Made by a program: the position numbers and the translations under genes. This document shows, piece by piece, positions 1 to 7,040 of a stretch of 14,973 bases of DNA (within the stretch, counting starts at the first letter, position 1; each line of letters opens with the position of its first letter). The notes below the pieces were generated by a model, which was not told where the DNA came from, ran no database searches, and was given only the letters and a program-made list of their open reading frames with translations. Origin of the DNA: Gp6-AA40 sp046732795 (GTDB lineage: Bacteria; Acidobacteriota; Vicinamibacteria; Vicinamibacterales; UBA2999). The DNA lies in contig JBKPNV010000191.1 in the NCBI GenBank assembly GCA_046732795.1, forward strand, positions 1 to 14,973. Reading direction: 5' to 3'.

Positions 1-930
1 CGAACGGTGCTGCTCGTACCGGGGATTCACTCGATGGGCATCGAGGAACCACGCCTCACCGCTCTCGCCGACGATCTGGCCGGCGCCGGCGTGAAGGTCA
101 TGGCGATGGCGCTTCCCGATCTGCAGGCGTATCGCATCACACCGCGCGCGACCGACGTCATCGAGGACGCCGTCACGTGGATGTCACAACGTCCCGATCT
201 GGCGCCTGACGGACGCGTGGGCATCATCGGCATCAGCTTCGCCGGTGGTCTGTCGATTTCTGCCGCGAGCCGGCCCGCGATTCGCGACAAGGTGGCATTC
301 GTGCTCTCGTTCGGCGGCCACGGTGATCTGAATCGTGTGCTGCGCTACCTGACGACGGGGGAAGCGCCGGAGGTGCCGGGCCTCGAAACACATCCTCCGC
401 ACGACTATGGAGTCGCCGTCATCCTGTATGGCCTGGCTGATCGCGGAGTCGTGCCGATGGATCAGGTCGAGGCGTTGCGCAAAGGGATCGAGAAATTCCT
501 GTTGGCCTCGCAACTGACTCTGGTGAACATGGACCAGGCCAACGCCACCTTCGCCACGGCCCGAGACATAGCGATGATGCTACCCGAGCCGTCACGGACC
601 TACTTGAACTACGTCAACGACCGCGCCGTCAGCAAGCTGGGACCCGCCCTTGTCCCATATCTCCAGAAACTCGGCGCGGGCGATCCGGCTCTCTCACCGC
701 AGCTCATCGAGCATCCCGCATCGGCTCCCCTTTTTCTGCTGCATGGCAGTGGCGATACGGTGATTCCAGCGACAGAGACCGCGCTCTTCAGCGAGGATCT
801 CCGGCGAAAGGGAGCGGATGTTCACGTGCTGCTCAGCGAGTTGATCACGCATGCCGAAGTGAATCGCGCCGCCACGTACATAGATGTTCTGAAGCTCGTC
901 AACCTATGGGCACAGGTATTCAAGAGCTAG
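1..930 (+). CDS. alpha/beta hydrolase family protein (5' end outside window)
   Basis: The frame is open from the first base and has no convincing start: the GTG at base 7 lies inside a typical first strand (TVLLVPG). The gene therefore probably begins upstream of the window. It shows the alpha/beta-hydrolase layout: an oxyanion-type segment (PGIHSMG), a nucleophile elbow GISFAGG with Ser at bases 235-237, then after a long cap-like insertion HGSGDTVIP (candidate Asp at 754-756) and ITHAEV (candidate His at 850-852). The Ser-Asp-His triad is thus plausibly complete. No signal peptide can be judged because the N-terminus is missing. The substrate is unknown; an esterase or peptidase-like hydrolase is as far as the sequence goes. 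The last 25 bases overlap the start of rluB in another frame, which suggests co-transcription and translational coupling. The family call is firm; the function is open. Confidence 0.82.
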   Translation, partial: RTVLLVPGIHSMGIEEPRLTALADDLAGAGVKVMAMALPDLQAYRITPRATDVIEDAVTWMSQRPDLAPDGRVGIIGISFAGGLSISAASRPAIRDKVAFVLSFGGHGDLNRVLRYLTTGEAPEVPGLETHPPHDYGVAVILYGLADRGVVPMDQVEALRKGIEKFLLASQLTLVNMDQANATFATARDIAMMLPEPSRTYLNYVNDRAVSKLGPALVPYLQKLGAGDPALSPQLIEHPASAPLFLLHGSGDTVIPATETALFSEDLRRKGADVHVLLSELITHAEVNRAATYIDVLKLVNLWAQVFKS

Positions 931-1670
931 GCGTTCGCCTTCAGAAAGTTCTATCCCAGGCGGGCGTCGCCTCCCGGCGCGCGGCGGAGAAGCTCATTGC
1001 CGACGGACGCGTGACCGTGAACGGCAAGACGATCCTGACGATGGGAGTCAAAGTCGATCCCGGGAAAGACGAGATTCGCGTCGACGGGCGCCGAATCAAG
1101 GGCGTCTCGCAACCGCGCTATATCCTTCTCTACAAGCCAGCGGGCTATGTCACGACGCGATCGGATCCCCAGCGGCGGCGGACGGTTCTCGATCTACTGA
1201 CCGGAGTGCGCGAGTACGTCTACCCCGTCGGACGTCTCGATTACGACACGGAAGGTCTCCTGCTGTTGACTAACGATGGCGAGCTGGCGGCGCGACTCAC
1301 ACATCCGCGCCACGGCGTCGCGCGCACCTACGAAGCGCGCGTCGCGGGCATGCCCGATCGCGCAGCGATCGAACGGCTGCGGAACGGAATTCCGCTCGAC
1401 GGACATCGAACGCTGCCTGCTGACGTCGTTCTCCTGAACGAAGGCCGTCGTGACCGGGACGGGGTGCTCCGATTGACCATTCGCGAGGGGCGCAACCGGC
1501 AGGTCAGGCGCATGTGCGAAGCCGTCGGGCACCCCGTACAACACTTGAAGCGGACCAAATTCGGGACGCTCGCTGACAGGCGGCTCAAACCCGGTGAATG
1601 GAGGGAACTCGCGCCACAGGAGGTGGAGTCCCTGAAAGTGGAAAGTTTAAAGTCTAAAGTTAAGAAGTAG
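906..1670 (+). CDS. rluB: 23S rRNA pseudouridine synthase, RluB/RsuA family
   Basis: Predicted to convert a specific uridine of large-subunit rRNA to pseudouridine during ribosome assembly in the cytoplasm. An N-terminal S4 RNA-binding domain (about residues 10-60, RLQKVLSQAGVASRRAAE) precedes the catalytic domain. The latter contains YKPAGYVTT and the family motif GRLDYDTEGLLLLTNDG with catalytic Asp112. Later motifs (RTYEARV, EGRNRQVRRMCEAVGHPV) are also typical of RsuA/RluB/E/F enzymes. At 254 aa the length is normal. RluB is preferred over RsuA by the context with scpA/scpB, but the sequence alone does not settle the target base. The ATG at 906 overlaps the upstream hydrolase gene by 25 bp. 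The last ~12 residues (Ser/Leu/Lys/Val-rich) are encoded by a 7-nt tandem repeat and are probably a dispensable tail. The stop overlaps the convergent scpB end by 11 bp. Confidence 0.93.
   Translation: MGTGIQELGVRLQKVLSQAGVASRRAAEKLIADGRVTVNGKTILTMGVKVDPGKDEIRVDGRRIKGVSQPRYILLYKPAGYVTTRSDPQRRRTVLDLLTGVREYVYPVGRLDYDTEGLLLLTNDGELAARLTHPRHGVARTYEARVAGMPDRAAIERLRNGIPLDGHRTLPADVVLLNEGRRDRDGVLRLTIREGRNRQVRRMCEAVGHPVQHLKRTKFGTLADRRLKPGEWRELAPQEVESLKVESLKSKVKK
1633..1667 (+). repeat. 7-nt tandem repeat (NNAAAGT) forming the rluB tail
   Basis: Four head-to-tail heptamers, TGAAAGT, GGAAAGT, TTAAAGT and CTAAAGT (1633-1660), are followed by a degenerate fifth unit TAAGAAG. They are AT-rich compared with the surrounding GC-rich sequence. 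They encode the repetitive Lys/Ser/Val end of rluB, and the TAA stop of the convergent scpB (1660-1662) straddles the junction of units 4 and 5. The repeat therefore supplies the 3' ends of two genes on opposite strands. The period matches the GGACTCG tracts near and in uvrC, but the sequence does not. Confidence 0.8.
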
Positions 1671-2337
1671 GTTCGTCTTCTTCGAGCGGAAGCATCTCTT
1701 CGCGAGGCGTGGTTTCCATCAGGCCTGCCGGCGGGTCGAAGCCGAGCGCCTCGGCCATATCTTCGATCTTCGGCAGATCGTGCAGGTCTTTGAGTCCGAA
1801 TCGGATCAGGAACTCCTTGGTCGTCGCATACAGGAACGGGCGGCCAACCACGTTCTTGCGGCCGACGATCTTGATCAGATGACGCTCGAGCAGTGTGGAC
1901 AGCACGCCGGAAGTGTTGACACCACGGATTTCGGTGATCTCGAGCGCCGTGATCGGCTGCTTGTAGGCGATGACGGCAAGCGTCTCGAGGCCCTGAACCG
2001 TCAGTTTGGCGCTCGAGCGCTCGTGAAACAGCCGTCGTACCCATTCGTGCAGGTCGGGCCGCGTCACAATCTGATAGCCGCCGGCGACTTCCACCATTTG
2101 AAGTCCTGGCCGATTCTCGTAGTCACCCTTGAGTGCGTCGATCGCCTTGAGCACGTCTTCCTTCGGCTCTTCGGCGAGCAGCTTGAACAGCATCTTCGGC
2201 GTCATCGGTTCCGGTGATGCGAAGATCAGCGCTTCGACAACGGCTTTCACTTCGGCCGACACGGCGACGGCTGTGTGCGGCTCTTCGTTGAGTGTTTCGA
2301 CCGCTGTCTGCGGCTCGTTGACTGTTTCGTTCGACAT
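1660..2337 (-). CDS. scpB: segregation and condensation protein B
   Basis: ScpB dimers join the kleisin ScpA and SMC to form the bacterial condensin that organises and segregates the chromosome. The conserved core begins near residue 27 (VKAVVEALIFASPEPMTPKML). It includes the paired winged-helix segments and the signature LETLAVIAYKQPITALEITEIRGVNTSGVLSTLLERHLIKIVGRKNVVGRPFLYATTKEFLIRFGL (about residues 116-180), which is very typical of the family. The total length of 225 aa is within the normal range. The ATG at 2337 is preceded by a good GGAGGGA ribosome-binding site. Residues 4-24 are an imperfect duplication that adds an acidic N-terminal extension. The gene follows scpA after an 81-bp GC-rich gap that can fold. 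Its 3' end overlaps rluB. Confidence 0.95.
   Translation of the reverse strand: MSNETVNEPQTAVETLNEEPHTAVAVSAEVKAVVEALIFASPEPMTPKMLFKLLAEEPKEDVLKAIDALKGDYENRPGLQMVEVAGGYQIVTRPDLHEWVRRLFHERSSAKLTVQGLETLAVIAYKQPITALEITEIRGVNTSGVLSTLLERHLIKIVGRKNVVGRPFLYATTKEFLIRFGLKDLHDLPKIEDMAEALGFDPPAGLMETTPREEMLPLEEDEPTS
2266..2328 (-). repeat. tandem duplication inside the 5' end of scpB
   Basis: Two adjacent copies of 30 and 33 nt encode ETVNEPQTAV and ETLNEEPHTAV. At the DNA level they differ by one 3-nt indel and three substitutions. All three substitutions are G/C exchanges, which suggests a fairly recent in-frame duplication. It lies ahead of the conserved ScpB core. Confidence 0.75.
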
Positions 2338-2418
2338 CGTTCCCTCCGCCGGGTCTGAAAACCAGCGCCGGCCTGCGGTACCTGCAGAGCGGGTCCTGTT
2401 CTTTGGACCGCCTAAACC

Positions 2419-3216
2419 TCACGTCAGCGGATCGTCAATCGGGTGTGGCGCATCCGACGGGCGCGTGCGCTTATAGACGCGGATCGGGCCGGTTCCTGCC
2501 GACTGAAATACCCGAATCAACTTCAACCTGATCATCTCCAGCAGCGCCAGGAACGTGACAATCAGGAACGGACGCGACCCATCGCCATCGCTGAACAGCT
2601 CCTCGAAGCCGCAGGCTTCGGTTTCAGAAAGCCGTCCAAGCACCTGCTTGATGCGATCCTCGATCGACATCTGCGACGGCGGCAATACGACCATCGGCCG
2701 TCGGCTTGCTCGTTCGAGCACACCCTTGAACGCGGTGAGCAGGCTGAACAGGTCCACTTCGAGCTCGGGCTCGTACTCCTCCCCGGCCGCCGCAGCCACC
2801 CGCTCGTCGGGCCGCATGAACTGCGCACTCCGCAGCGTCTCCCGTTCGTGCAGTAATTCGGCTGCCGCCTTGTATTTCTGATGCTCCAGCAGTCGCCTGA
2901 CCAGCGCCTCGCGTGGATCCTCTTCCAGTCCGGCGTCGTCCTGGGCGGGATCGGGTCGCGGCAGCAGCGTTCGCGACTTGATGTGAATCAATGTGGAGGC
3001 CATCACCAGGAAGTCACCGGCCACATCGAGGTTGAGGTCCTGCATCAACGTGATGTAGCCGAGATACTGCTCGGTGATGAGCGCGATCGGAATGTCGTAG
3101 ATGTTCAGCTCATTCTTGCGAATCAAGTGAAGGAGCAGGTCGAGCGGCCCCTCGAATGCATCGAGCTTGACCTGATACGCATCCGGGGATGATTCGAAGT
3201 CGATGTGCTCGGACAC
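2419..3216 (-). CDS. scpA: segregation and condensation protein A (kleisin)
   Basis: ScpA is the kleisin that bridges the SMC heads and binds ScpB in the condensin complex. The N-terminal part carries the hallmark YQVKLDAFEGPLDLLLHLIRKNELNIYDIPIALITEQYLGYI, followed by AGDFLVMASTLIHIKSRTLLPRP. The C-terminal winged helix is represented by IVTFLALLEMIRLKLIRVFQ. At 265 aa the length is normal. The start is a GTG at 3214-3216 with GGAG five nucleotides upstream; the nearby ATG in the leader hits a stop after one codon. The gene follows trpS by 48 bp and precedes scpB, so M50 protease, trpS, scpA and scpB probably form one transcript. Confidence 0.95.
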   Translation of the reverse strand: MSEHIDFESSPDAYQVKLDAFEGPLDLLLHLIRKNELNIYDIPIALITEQYLGYITLMQDLNLDVAGDFLVMASTLIHIKSRTLLPRPDPAQDDAGLEEDPREALVRRLLEHQKYKAAAELLHERETLRSAQFMRPDERVAAAAGEEYEPELEVDLFSLLTAFKGVLERASRRPMVVLPPSQMSIEDRIKQVLGRLSETEACGFEELFSDGDGSRPFLIVTFLALLEMIRLKLIRVFQSAGTGPIRVYKRTRPSDAPHPIDDPLT

Positions 3217-3264
3217 GTTTACTCCATAGTTCGCTTGTGTCGAGGCCGTCGGGGAAGTCCTGGG

Positions 3265-4257
3265 TTAATATCTCAGCTGCATCGCGTCCCTGACGCGATC
3301 CATCGTCGCCTGCGCAATCGCCTTTGCACGACGTGAGCCCTCGACGAGGATCTCCCGGATATGGTCAGGCCTGGCCATGACGGCGCGCCGCTGGTCCCGA
3401 ACAGGCTCGAGCGCGGCGTTCAACGCCGCGGCAAGTTTCGTCTTGACCTCGACGTCTCCCACCTTTCCGGCGCGGTAACGAGCTTTCAAGTCGTCGACTT
3501 CGGCAACGTTTGTATTGAACGCATCATGGTACATGAAGACTGGATTCCCTTCGACGGTGCCGGGCACGTCCGCGCGCACGCGCTTCGGATCCGTGTACAT
3601 CTGCCGCACTTTTTTCGTCACGGTCTCGGCATCGTCGGTCAGGTCGATGGTGTTGCCGTAGCTTTTGCTCATCTTGCGATTGTCGAGGCCCGGGAGCCGC
3701 GGAACCGGTGTGAGCAGCGGCTGAGGCTCGACGAGCACCTCACCGTAAAACTGGTGAAAGCGTCGAATCGCCTCGCGCGAGAGCTCCAGATGCGCGACCT
3801 GATCCTCGCCCACCGGCACGAATCGGCCGTCGTAGAGCGCGATGTCGGACGTCTGTAGCAACGGGTAGCCGAGGAATCCGAGCGTCGACAGATCTTTGTC
3901 GGTGAGTTGCTCCTGCTGCTCCTTGTAGGTCGGCACGCGCTCGAGCCACGGAATGGGAACGACCATGGACAGCAACAACGCGAGCTCGGCGTGTTCCGGT
4001 ACGAGTGACTGGATGAACAGCGTGCTCCGCTCCGGGTCGACACCAGCCGAAATCCAGTCAGCGACGTTGTCGATGGCATTCGACGTGATCGACTTCGTGT
4101 TGGCGTACTCGGTGGTCAGCGCGTGCCAGTCGGCCACGAAGTAGAAGCAGTCGTACTGCTCCTGCAGCGGCGCCCAATTCTTGAGCGCACCAACGAGATG
4201 GCCGAGATGGAGTTTGCCAGTCGGCCGCATGCCTGAAACGACGCGAGCTTTGGTCAT
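3265..4257 (-). CDS. trpS: tryptophanyl-tRNA synthetase
   Basis: Class I aminoacyl-tRNA synthetase charging tRNA-Trp with tryptophan at the expense of ATP. The HIGH-type motif is PTGKLHLGH (residues 12-20) and the KMSKS loop is KMSKS at residues 195-199 within LDNRKMSKSYGN. GEDQVAHLELSREAIRRF (150-167) is typical of bacterial TrpRS. At 330 aa it is a normal full-length enzyme. The ATG start shares one base with the TGA stop of the upstream M50 protease gene (TGATG), indicating translational coupling. Co-transcription with scpA/scpB downstream is likely. Confidence 0.97.
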   Translation of the reverse strand: MTKARVVSGMRPTGKLHLGHLVGALKNWAPLQEQYDCFYFVADWHALTTEYANTKSITSNAIDNVADWISAGVDPERSTLFIQSLVPEHAELALLLSMVVPIPWLERVPTYKEQQEQLTDKDLSTLGFLGYPLLQTSDIALYDGRFVPVGEDQVAHLELSREAIRRFHQFYGEVLVEPQPLLTPVPRLPGLDNRKMSKSYGNTIDLTDDAETVTKKVRQMYTDPKRVRADVPGTVEGNPVFMYHDAFNTNVAEVDDLKARYRAGKVGDVEVKTKLAAALNAALEPVRDQRRAVMARPDHIREILVEGSRRAKAIAQATMDRVRDAMQLRY

Positions 4258-4892
4258 CAGAGGAGGACGGAGCGAATCGACTCCGCAATCGGATCAACGA
4301 AACTCCACAGTATGCCGCTGAGCAGGAGCCCGTAAATGATGATGAAACCGTAGGGACGAATTCGATCCAACGCCTCCGCGGCCGGACCCTGAAGCAGCCC
4401 TGCGAGAACATTCCCGCCATCGAGCGGTGGGACAGGCACCATGTTGAACACTGCGAGCAGTATGTTCAGCGTCACCGCGTTGAACAGGACCCGGTCGCCA
4501 GGGCCTGCCACGACCTCGAACGGGGATCCGCCGGACGACACGCGCAACACGATCGCAAACACGATCGCGAGGAGCAGATTGCTCGCCGGGCCCGCCGCCG
4601 CAATCAACATGTACTTCTGACGCCAATTGCCTCTGAGGTTCTGGACAGCGACCGGAACCGGTTTGGCCCACCCAATCAACGGCACGTTCGAAACCATCGC
4701 AATCAGGGGAAACAGGATGGTGCCGATTGGGTCGACATGCACAACAGGGTTCAGCGAGACGCGTCCCAAACGGCGCGCGGTCGGATCACCGAGCCTGTCC
4801 GCAGACCATGCGTGTGCCGCCTCGTGCACAGATAGTGAAAGTACGAGGACGACGAACTGAAGAAGAATTCCGGTGACGTCGACGCCTGGCAA
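4257..4892 (-). CDS. M50 (site-2 type) membrane metalloprotease
   Basis: Compact integral-membrane zinc protease of the rhomboid-sized YwhC/RIP-like group that often sits next to trpS-scpA-scpB. The first hydrophobic helix carries the zinc motif HEAAH (His23, Glu24, His27). The third ligand motif is NMVPVPPLDGGN with Asp158. Between them are AAAGPASNLLLAIVFAIVL and other hydrophobic spans, giving roughly five to six membrane segments in 211 aa. No PDZ domain is present. The start is probably the TTG at 4890-4892: an in-frame stop lies three codons upstream and the next GTG falls just before HEAAH. Only a weak purine-rich stretch precedes it. The natural substrate is unknown for this subgroup. 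The stop overlaps the trpS start by one base. Confidence 0.9.
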   Translation of the reverse strand: MPGVDVTGILLQFVVLVLSLSVHEAAHAWSADRLGDPTARRLGRVSLNPVVHVDPIGTILFPLIAMVSNVPLIGWAKPVPVAVQNLRGNWRQKYMLIAAAGPASNLLLAIVFAIVLRVSSGGSPFEVVAGPGDRVLFNAVTLNILLAVFNMVPVPPLDGGNVLAGLLQGPAAEALDRIRPYGFIIIYGLLLSGILWSFVDPIAESIRSVLL

Positions 4893-4917
4893 GGATCTTC
4901 AGCGTACCACACGGGGG

Positions 4918-4952
4918 CAGTGCCAGGAAGAATTCGCAGTGCCACGAATTCG
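4918..4952. repeat. tandem direct repeat upstream of the M50 protease gene
   Basis: CAGTGCCA followed by GAATTCG occurs twice in tandem: 4918-4936 with a four-base spacer and 4937-4952 with a one-base spacer. On the minus strand each copy contains TGGCACTG. It lies 26-60 bp upstream of the predicted TTG start of the M50 gene and about 140 bp upstream of uspA. It could be a pair of regulator sites or a chance small duplication. Confidence 0.5.
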
Positions 4953-5034
4953 TTCGCGATCAGAGATGCTGGCGCGCTTTTTCATTGAAGTAACAAGCGT
5001 CCTTACGACGGCATGAGGCGTGCTCTCAAGACAG

Positions 5035-5074
5035 CGGGTGTGATTGTCGTTGCCACTCATGAAAATCACACCCG
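5035..5074 (+). promoter_or_regulatory. strong stem-loop or dyad upstream of uspA
   Basis: Perfect 11-bp arms CGGGTGTGATT (5035-5045) and AATCACACCCG (5064-5074) flank an 18-nt loop. The element ends 8 nt before the AAGGAGGA ribosome-binding site of the uspA gene. It could be an mRNA structure affecting stability or translation, or a DNA operator. There is no T-run, so it is not a standard intrinsic terminator. Confidence 0.6.
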
Positions 5075-5082
5075 GTGTCATC

Positions 5083-5090
5083 AAGGAGGA
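5083..5090 (+). promoter_or_regulatory. ribosome-binding site deciding the uspA start
   Basis: AAGGAGGA lies four nucleotides before the ATG at 5095. It fixes the start there rather than at the in-frame TTG at 5044, which lies inside the upstream stem arm. Confidence 0.85.
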
Positions 5091-5094
5091 CGTC

Positions 5095-5577
5095 ATGACT
5101 CGCGGATTCGCCCGCATTCTGGTTCCCACTGATTTCAGCCCTCCATCCGATGCTGCCCTCGCCACAGCGAAGGCGCTGGCGGCGCAGTTTGGGGCTGCAA
5201 TCCACGTAATACACGTCCTGCATGATCCGTACGCCACGGCCGCCTACGCGAGCGACGTCTACGGGTATCTGCCCCCGGGGCTCAAAGAGTCGTGGCACCG
5301 GGAAGCCCAAAAGCACCTGGACGCGCTGCTCGCTCCGGCTGACCAGGAACAGTTCCGCGTGACGTCCGACGTCGTTTTCGGATCGCCGGCGAAGGGCATC
5401 GTCGATTACGCGCACGACCATGCCATCAACCTGATCGTGATGGGCACCCACGGACGAGGCGGCGTGGCGCATCTGTTGCTCGGCAGCGTCGCAGAGCGGG
5501 TCGTCCGGACGGCGGAATGTCCGGTCCTGACCGTGAGAGGAACGCCGGCGGCTCTGGCAACGCTCAGCGCCGCCTAA
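5095..5577 (+). CDS. universal stress protein, UspA family
   Basis: A 160-aa single-domain UspA protein, probably cytoplasmic and linked to stress or energy-limitation responses. The first strand, ARILVPTDFSPPSDAAL (residues 6-22), is typical. The nucleotide-binding loop GTHGRGGVAHLLLGS (G117, G120, G130, S131) matches the G-2x-G-9x-G(S/T) pattern of ATP-binding members. The C-terminal strand CPVLTVR ends the fold. The start is set by a perfect ribosome-binding site. An 11-bp stem-loop lies immediately upstream. The gene faces the NtrC-type regulator gene and the two stop codons overlap by a few bases, with no room for a terminator between them. The physiological role is not visible. Confidence 0.93.
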   Translation: MTRGFARILVPTDFSPPSDAALATAKALAAQFGAAIHVIHVLHDPYATAAYASDVYGYLPPGLKESWHREAQKHLDALLAPADQEQFRVTSDVVFGSPAKGIVDYAHDHAINLIVMGTHGRGGVAHLLLGSVAERVVRTAECPVLTVRGTPAALATLSAA

Positions 5578-6965
5578 TCGACCCTTGTCAGCCCGAATTT
5601 TTCAATGCGGTAGCGGACCTGATCGCGGTTGATGCCAAGCAGCTGCGCCGCCTGCGTCTGATTACCGCCCGCACGCTCGAGCGCCTGCGTCAGAAGCTGA
5701 CGCTCGACATCCTCGAGCCTGACGCCTTCGGGCGGCAACGCGAATTCGGCCGGAGAGATGCTCCGGGTGAGCGTGAAGTCCTGCGGCTCGAGGTGGCTGC
5801 GATCGACGAGGAGCATGGCGCGCTCGATGGCGTTGCGCAGCTCGCGGACATTGCCTGGCCACTGGTACTGCTCGAGGAGCGACACGGCTGCCGGCGACAA
5901 GCCCTGAATCTTCTTTCGGAATTCGCGGTTGAATTGATCGATGTAGAAGTTCGCCAGCCGTACCACATCGCCCTTTCGCTCGCGCAGCGGCGGCAGGACG
6001 ACAGGCATGACCTGCAGACGATAGAAGAGATCCTCGCGGAACTTGCCCGACTTCACTTCCTTCTCGAGATCGCGGTTCGTCGCCGCGACGACACGCACAT
6101 CGACACGCACGTCGGCCAAGCCGCCGACTCGCTTGAAGGTCTTCTCTTCAAGAAAGCGCAGCAACTTCGCCTGCAGGCCGGGCGTCATCTCACCGATCTC
6201 GTCGAGGAACACCGTCCCGCCATCGGCGGTCTCGAGCAGCCCACGCTTCTGCTGTCTCGCGTCGGTGAACGCGCCACGTTCGTGACCGAAGAGCTCGCTC
6301 TCCAGCAGCTGCTCGGGAAGAGCCGAGCAGGTGATGTTCACAAACGCCCGTGAAGCGCGGTCGCTGTTGTAATGGAGCGCCTTCGCGGCCAGGTCCTTGC
6401 CCGTCCCGGTTTCGCCGGTCAGCAGCACGGTTGACGCTGGACTCTGCGCCACGCGCGCGATGAGGTTCTTGACGATCGACATTGCCGGCGAGGCGCCGAT
6501 GATGGCGTCAATGCTGTAGTCGCGCCCCTGGCTGCTGCGCAGGGCGCGAACTTCGCGGCGCAGATTGCTGGTCTCGAGCGCCTTCTCGACCAGCAGGACG
6601 ACTTCATCCAGGTTGAAGGGTTTGTTGACGTAATGGTAGGCGCCAAGTTTCATGGCCTCGACGGCGTTTTCCACAGTCGAAAACGCCGTCATCAGGATCA
6701 CGAGGGTGTCCGGCGTCTGTTCCTTGACCCGCCGCAGGATCGTCAGCCCGTCTCCATCCGGCAGCTTGAAGTCGAGGAGAATCAGGTCGACAATTTCGCT
6801 CGCCTGGGTCATCGCCTCGGCGGCGGTTCCGGCCTCCAGAATCCTGTAACCCTCGGAGGCCAGGCGCTCGCGAAGCGACCACCTGAGGAGCGATTCGTCG
6901 TCAACAATGAGAATGGTTGCGCCAGCCACGACCGTCAGTATATCGGGCGGACTGTTGCGTCGCAT
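5574..6965 (-). CDS. NtrC-type sigma-54 response regulator (copy 1)
   Basis: A three-domain transcription activator. Numbering is from the ATG at 6965. Receiver domain 16-133 has acidic pocket VDDE, phospho-acceptor Asp65 (LILLDFKLPDG), Thr93 and Lys115. The AAA+ domain has Walker A GETGTGKD (184-191), the sigma-54 contact loop as GAFTDA (231-236) instead of GAFTGA, Walker B GGTVFLDEIGEM and the GNVRELRN segment near 371. A Fis-type helix-turn-helix occupies 425-460. Once phosphorylated it should hydrolyse ATP to open sigma-54 promoters. The start is uncertain: neither the ATG at 6965 nor the GTG at 6929 has a clear ribosome-binding site, and the GTG aligns exactly with the start of the paralogue at 8444-9835, giving 451 aa. 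It is divergent from the histidine kinase at 7041, its likely partner, and its stop overlaps the uspA stop. Confidence 0.94.
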   Translation of the reverse strand: MRRNSPPDILTVVAGATILIVDDESLLRWSLRERLASEGYRILEAGTAAEAMTQASEIVDLILLDFKLPDGDGLTILRRVKEQTPDTLVILMTAFSTVENAVEAMKLGAYHYVNKPFNLDEVVLLVEKALETSNLRREVRALRSSQGRDYSIDAIIGASPAMSIVKNLIARVAQSPASTVLLTGETGTGKDLAAKALHYNSDRASRAFVNITCSALPEQLLESELFGHERGAFTDARQQKRGLLETADGGTVFLDEIGEMTPGLQAKLLRFLEEKTFKRVGGLADVRVDVRVVAATNRDLEKEVKSGKFREDLFYRLQVMPVVLPPLRERKGDVVRLANFYIDQFNREFRKKIQGLSPAAVSLLEQYQWPGNVRELRNAIERAMLLVDRSHLEPQDFTLTRSISPAEFALPPEGVRLEDVERQLLTQALERAGGNQTQAAQLLGINRDQVRYRIEKFGLTRVD

Positions 6966-7040
6966 GCGCCAGGCTCGATACCATCAGCCGTGTCCCGCGT
7001 CAGCACCGCATGGAAGCGCGTCCTCGCCCGGTTGACCGGG

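Noticed and set aside
2338..2418. Riboswitch or attenuator in the scpA-scpB gap
   Set aside because: The gap contains small GC-rich inverted repeats, but none is long or followed by a T-run, and no known motif is recognisable.
4918..4952. TGGCAC elements as sigma-54 promoters for the M50 gene
   Set aside because: Neither copy has TTGC or GC at the required 10-base spacing after GG.
5044..5094. Longer uspA frame starting at TTG 5044
   Set aside because: That start lies inside the stem arm without a ribosome-binding site, while ATG 5095 has a perfect one and matches the family N-terminus.
6633..7040. N-terminal extension of the histidine kinase frame
   Set aside because: It runs antisense through the receiver domain of the first regulator and has no protein features. 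The PAS domain gives a natural start near 7041.
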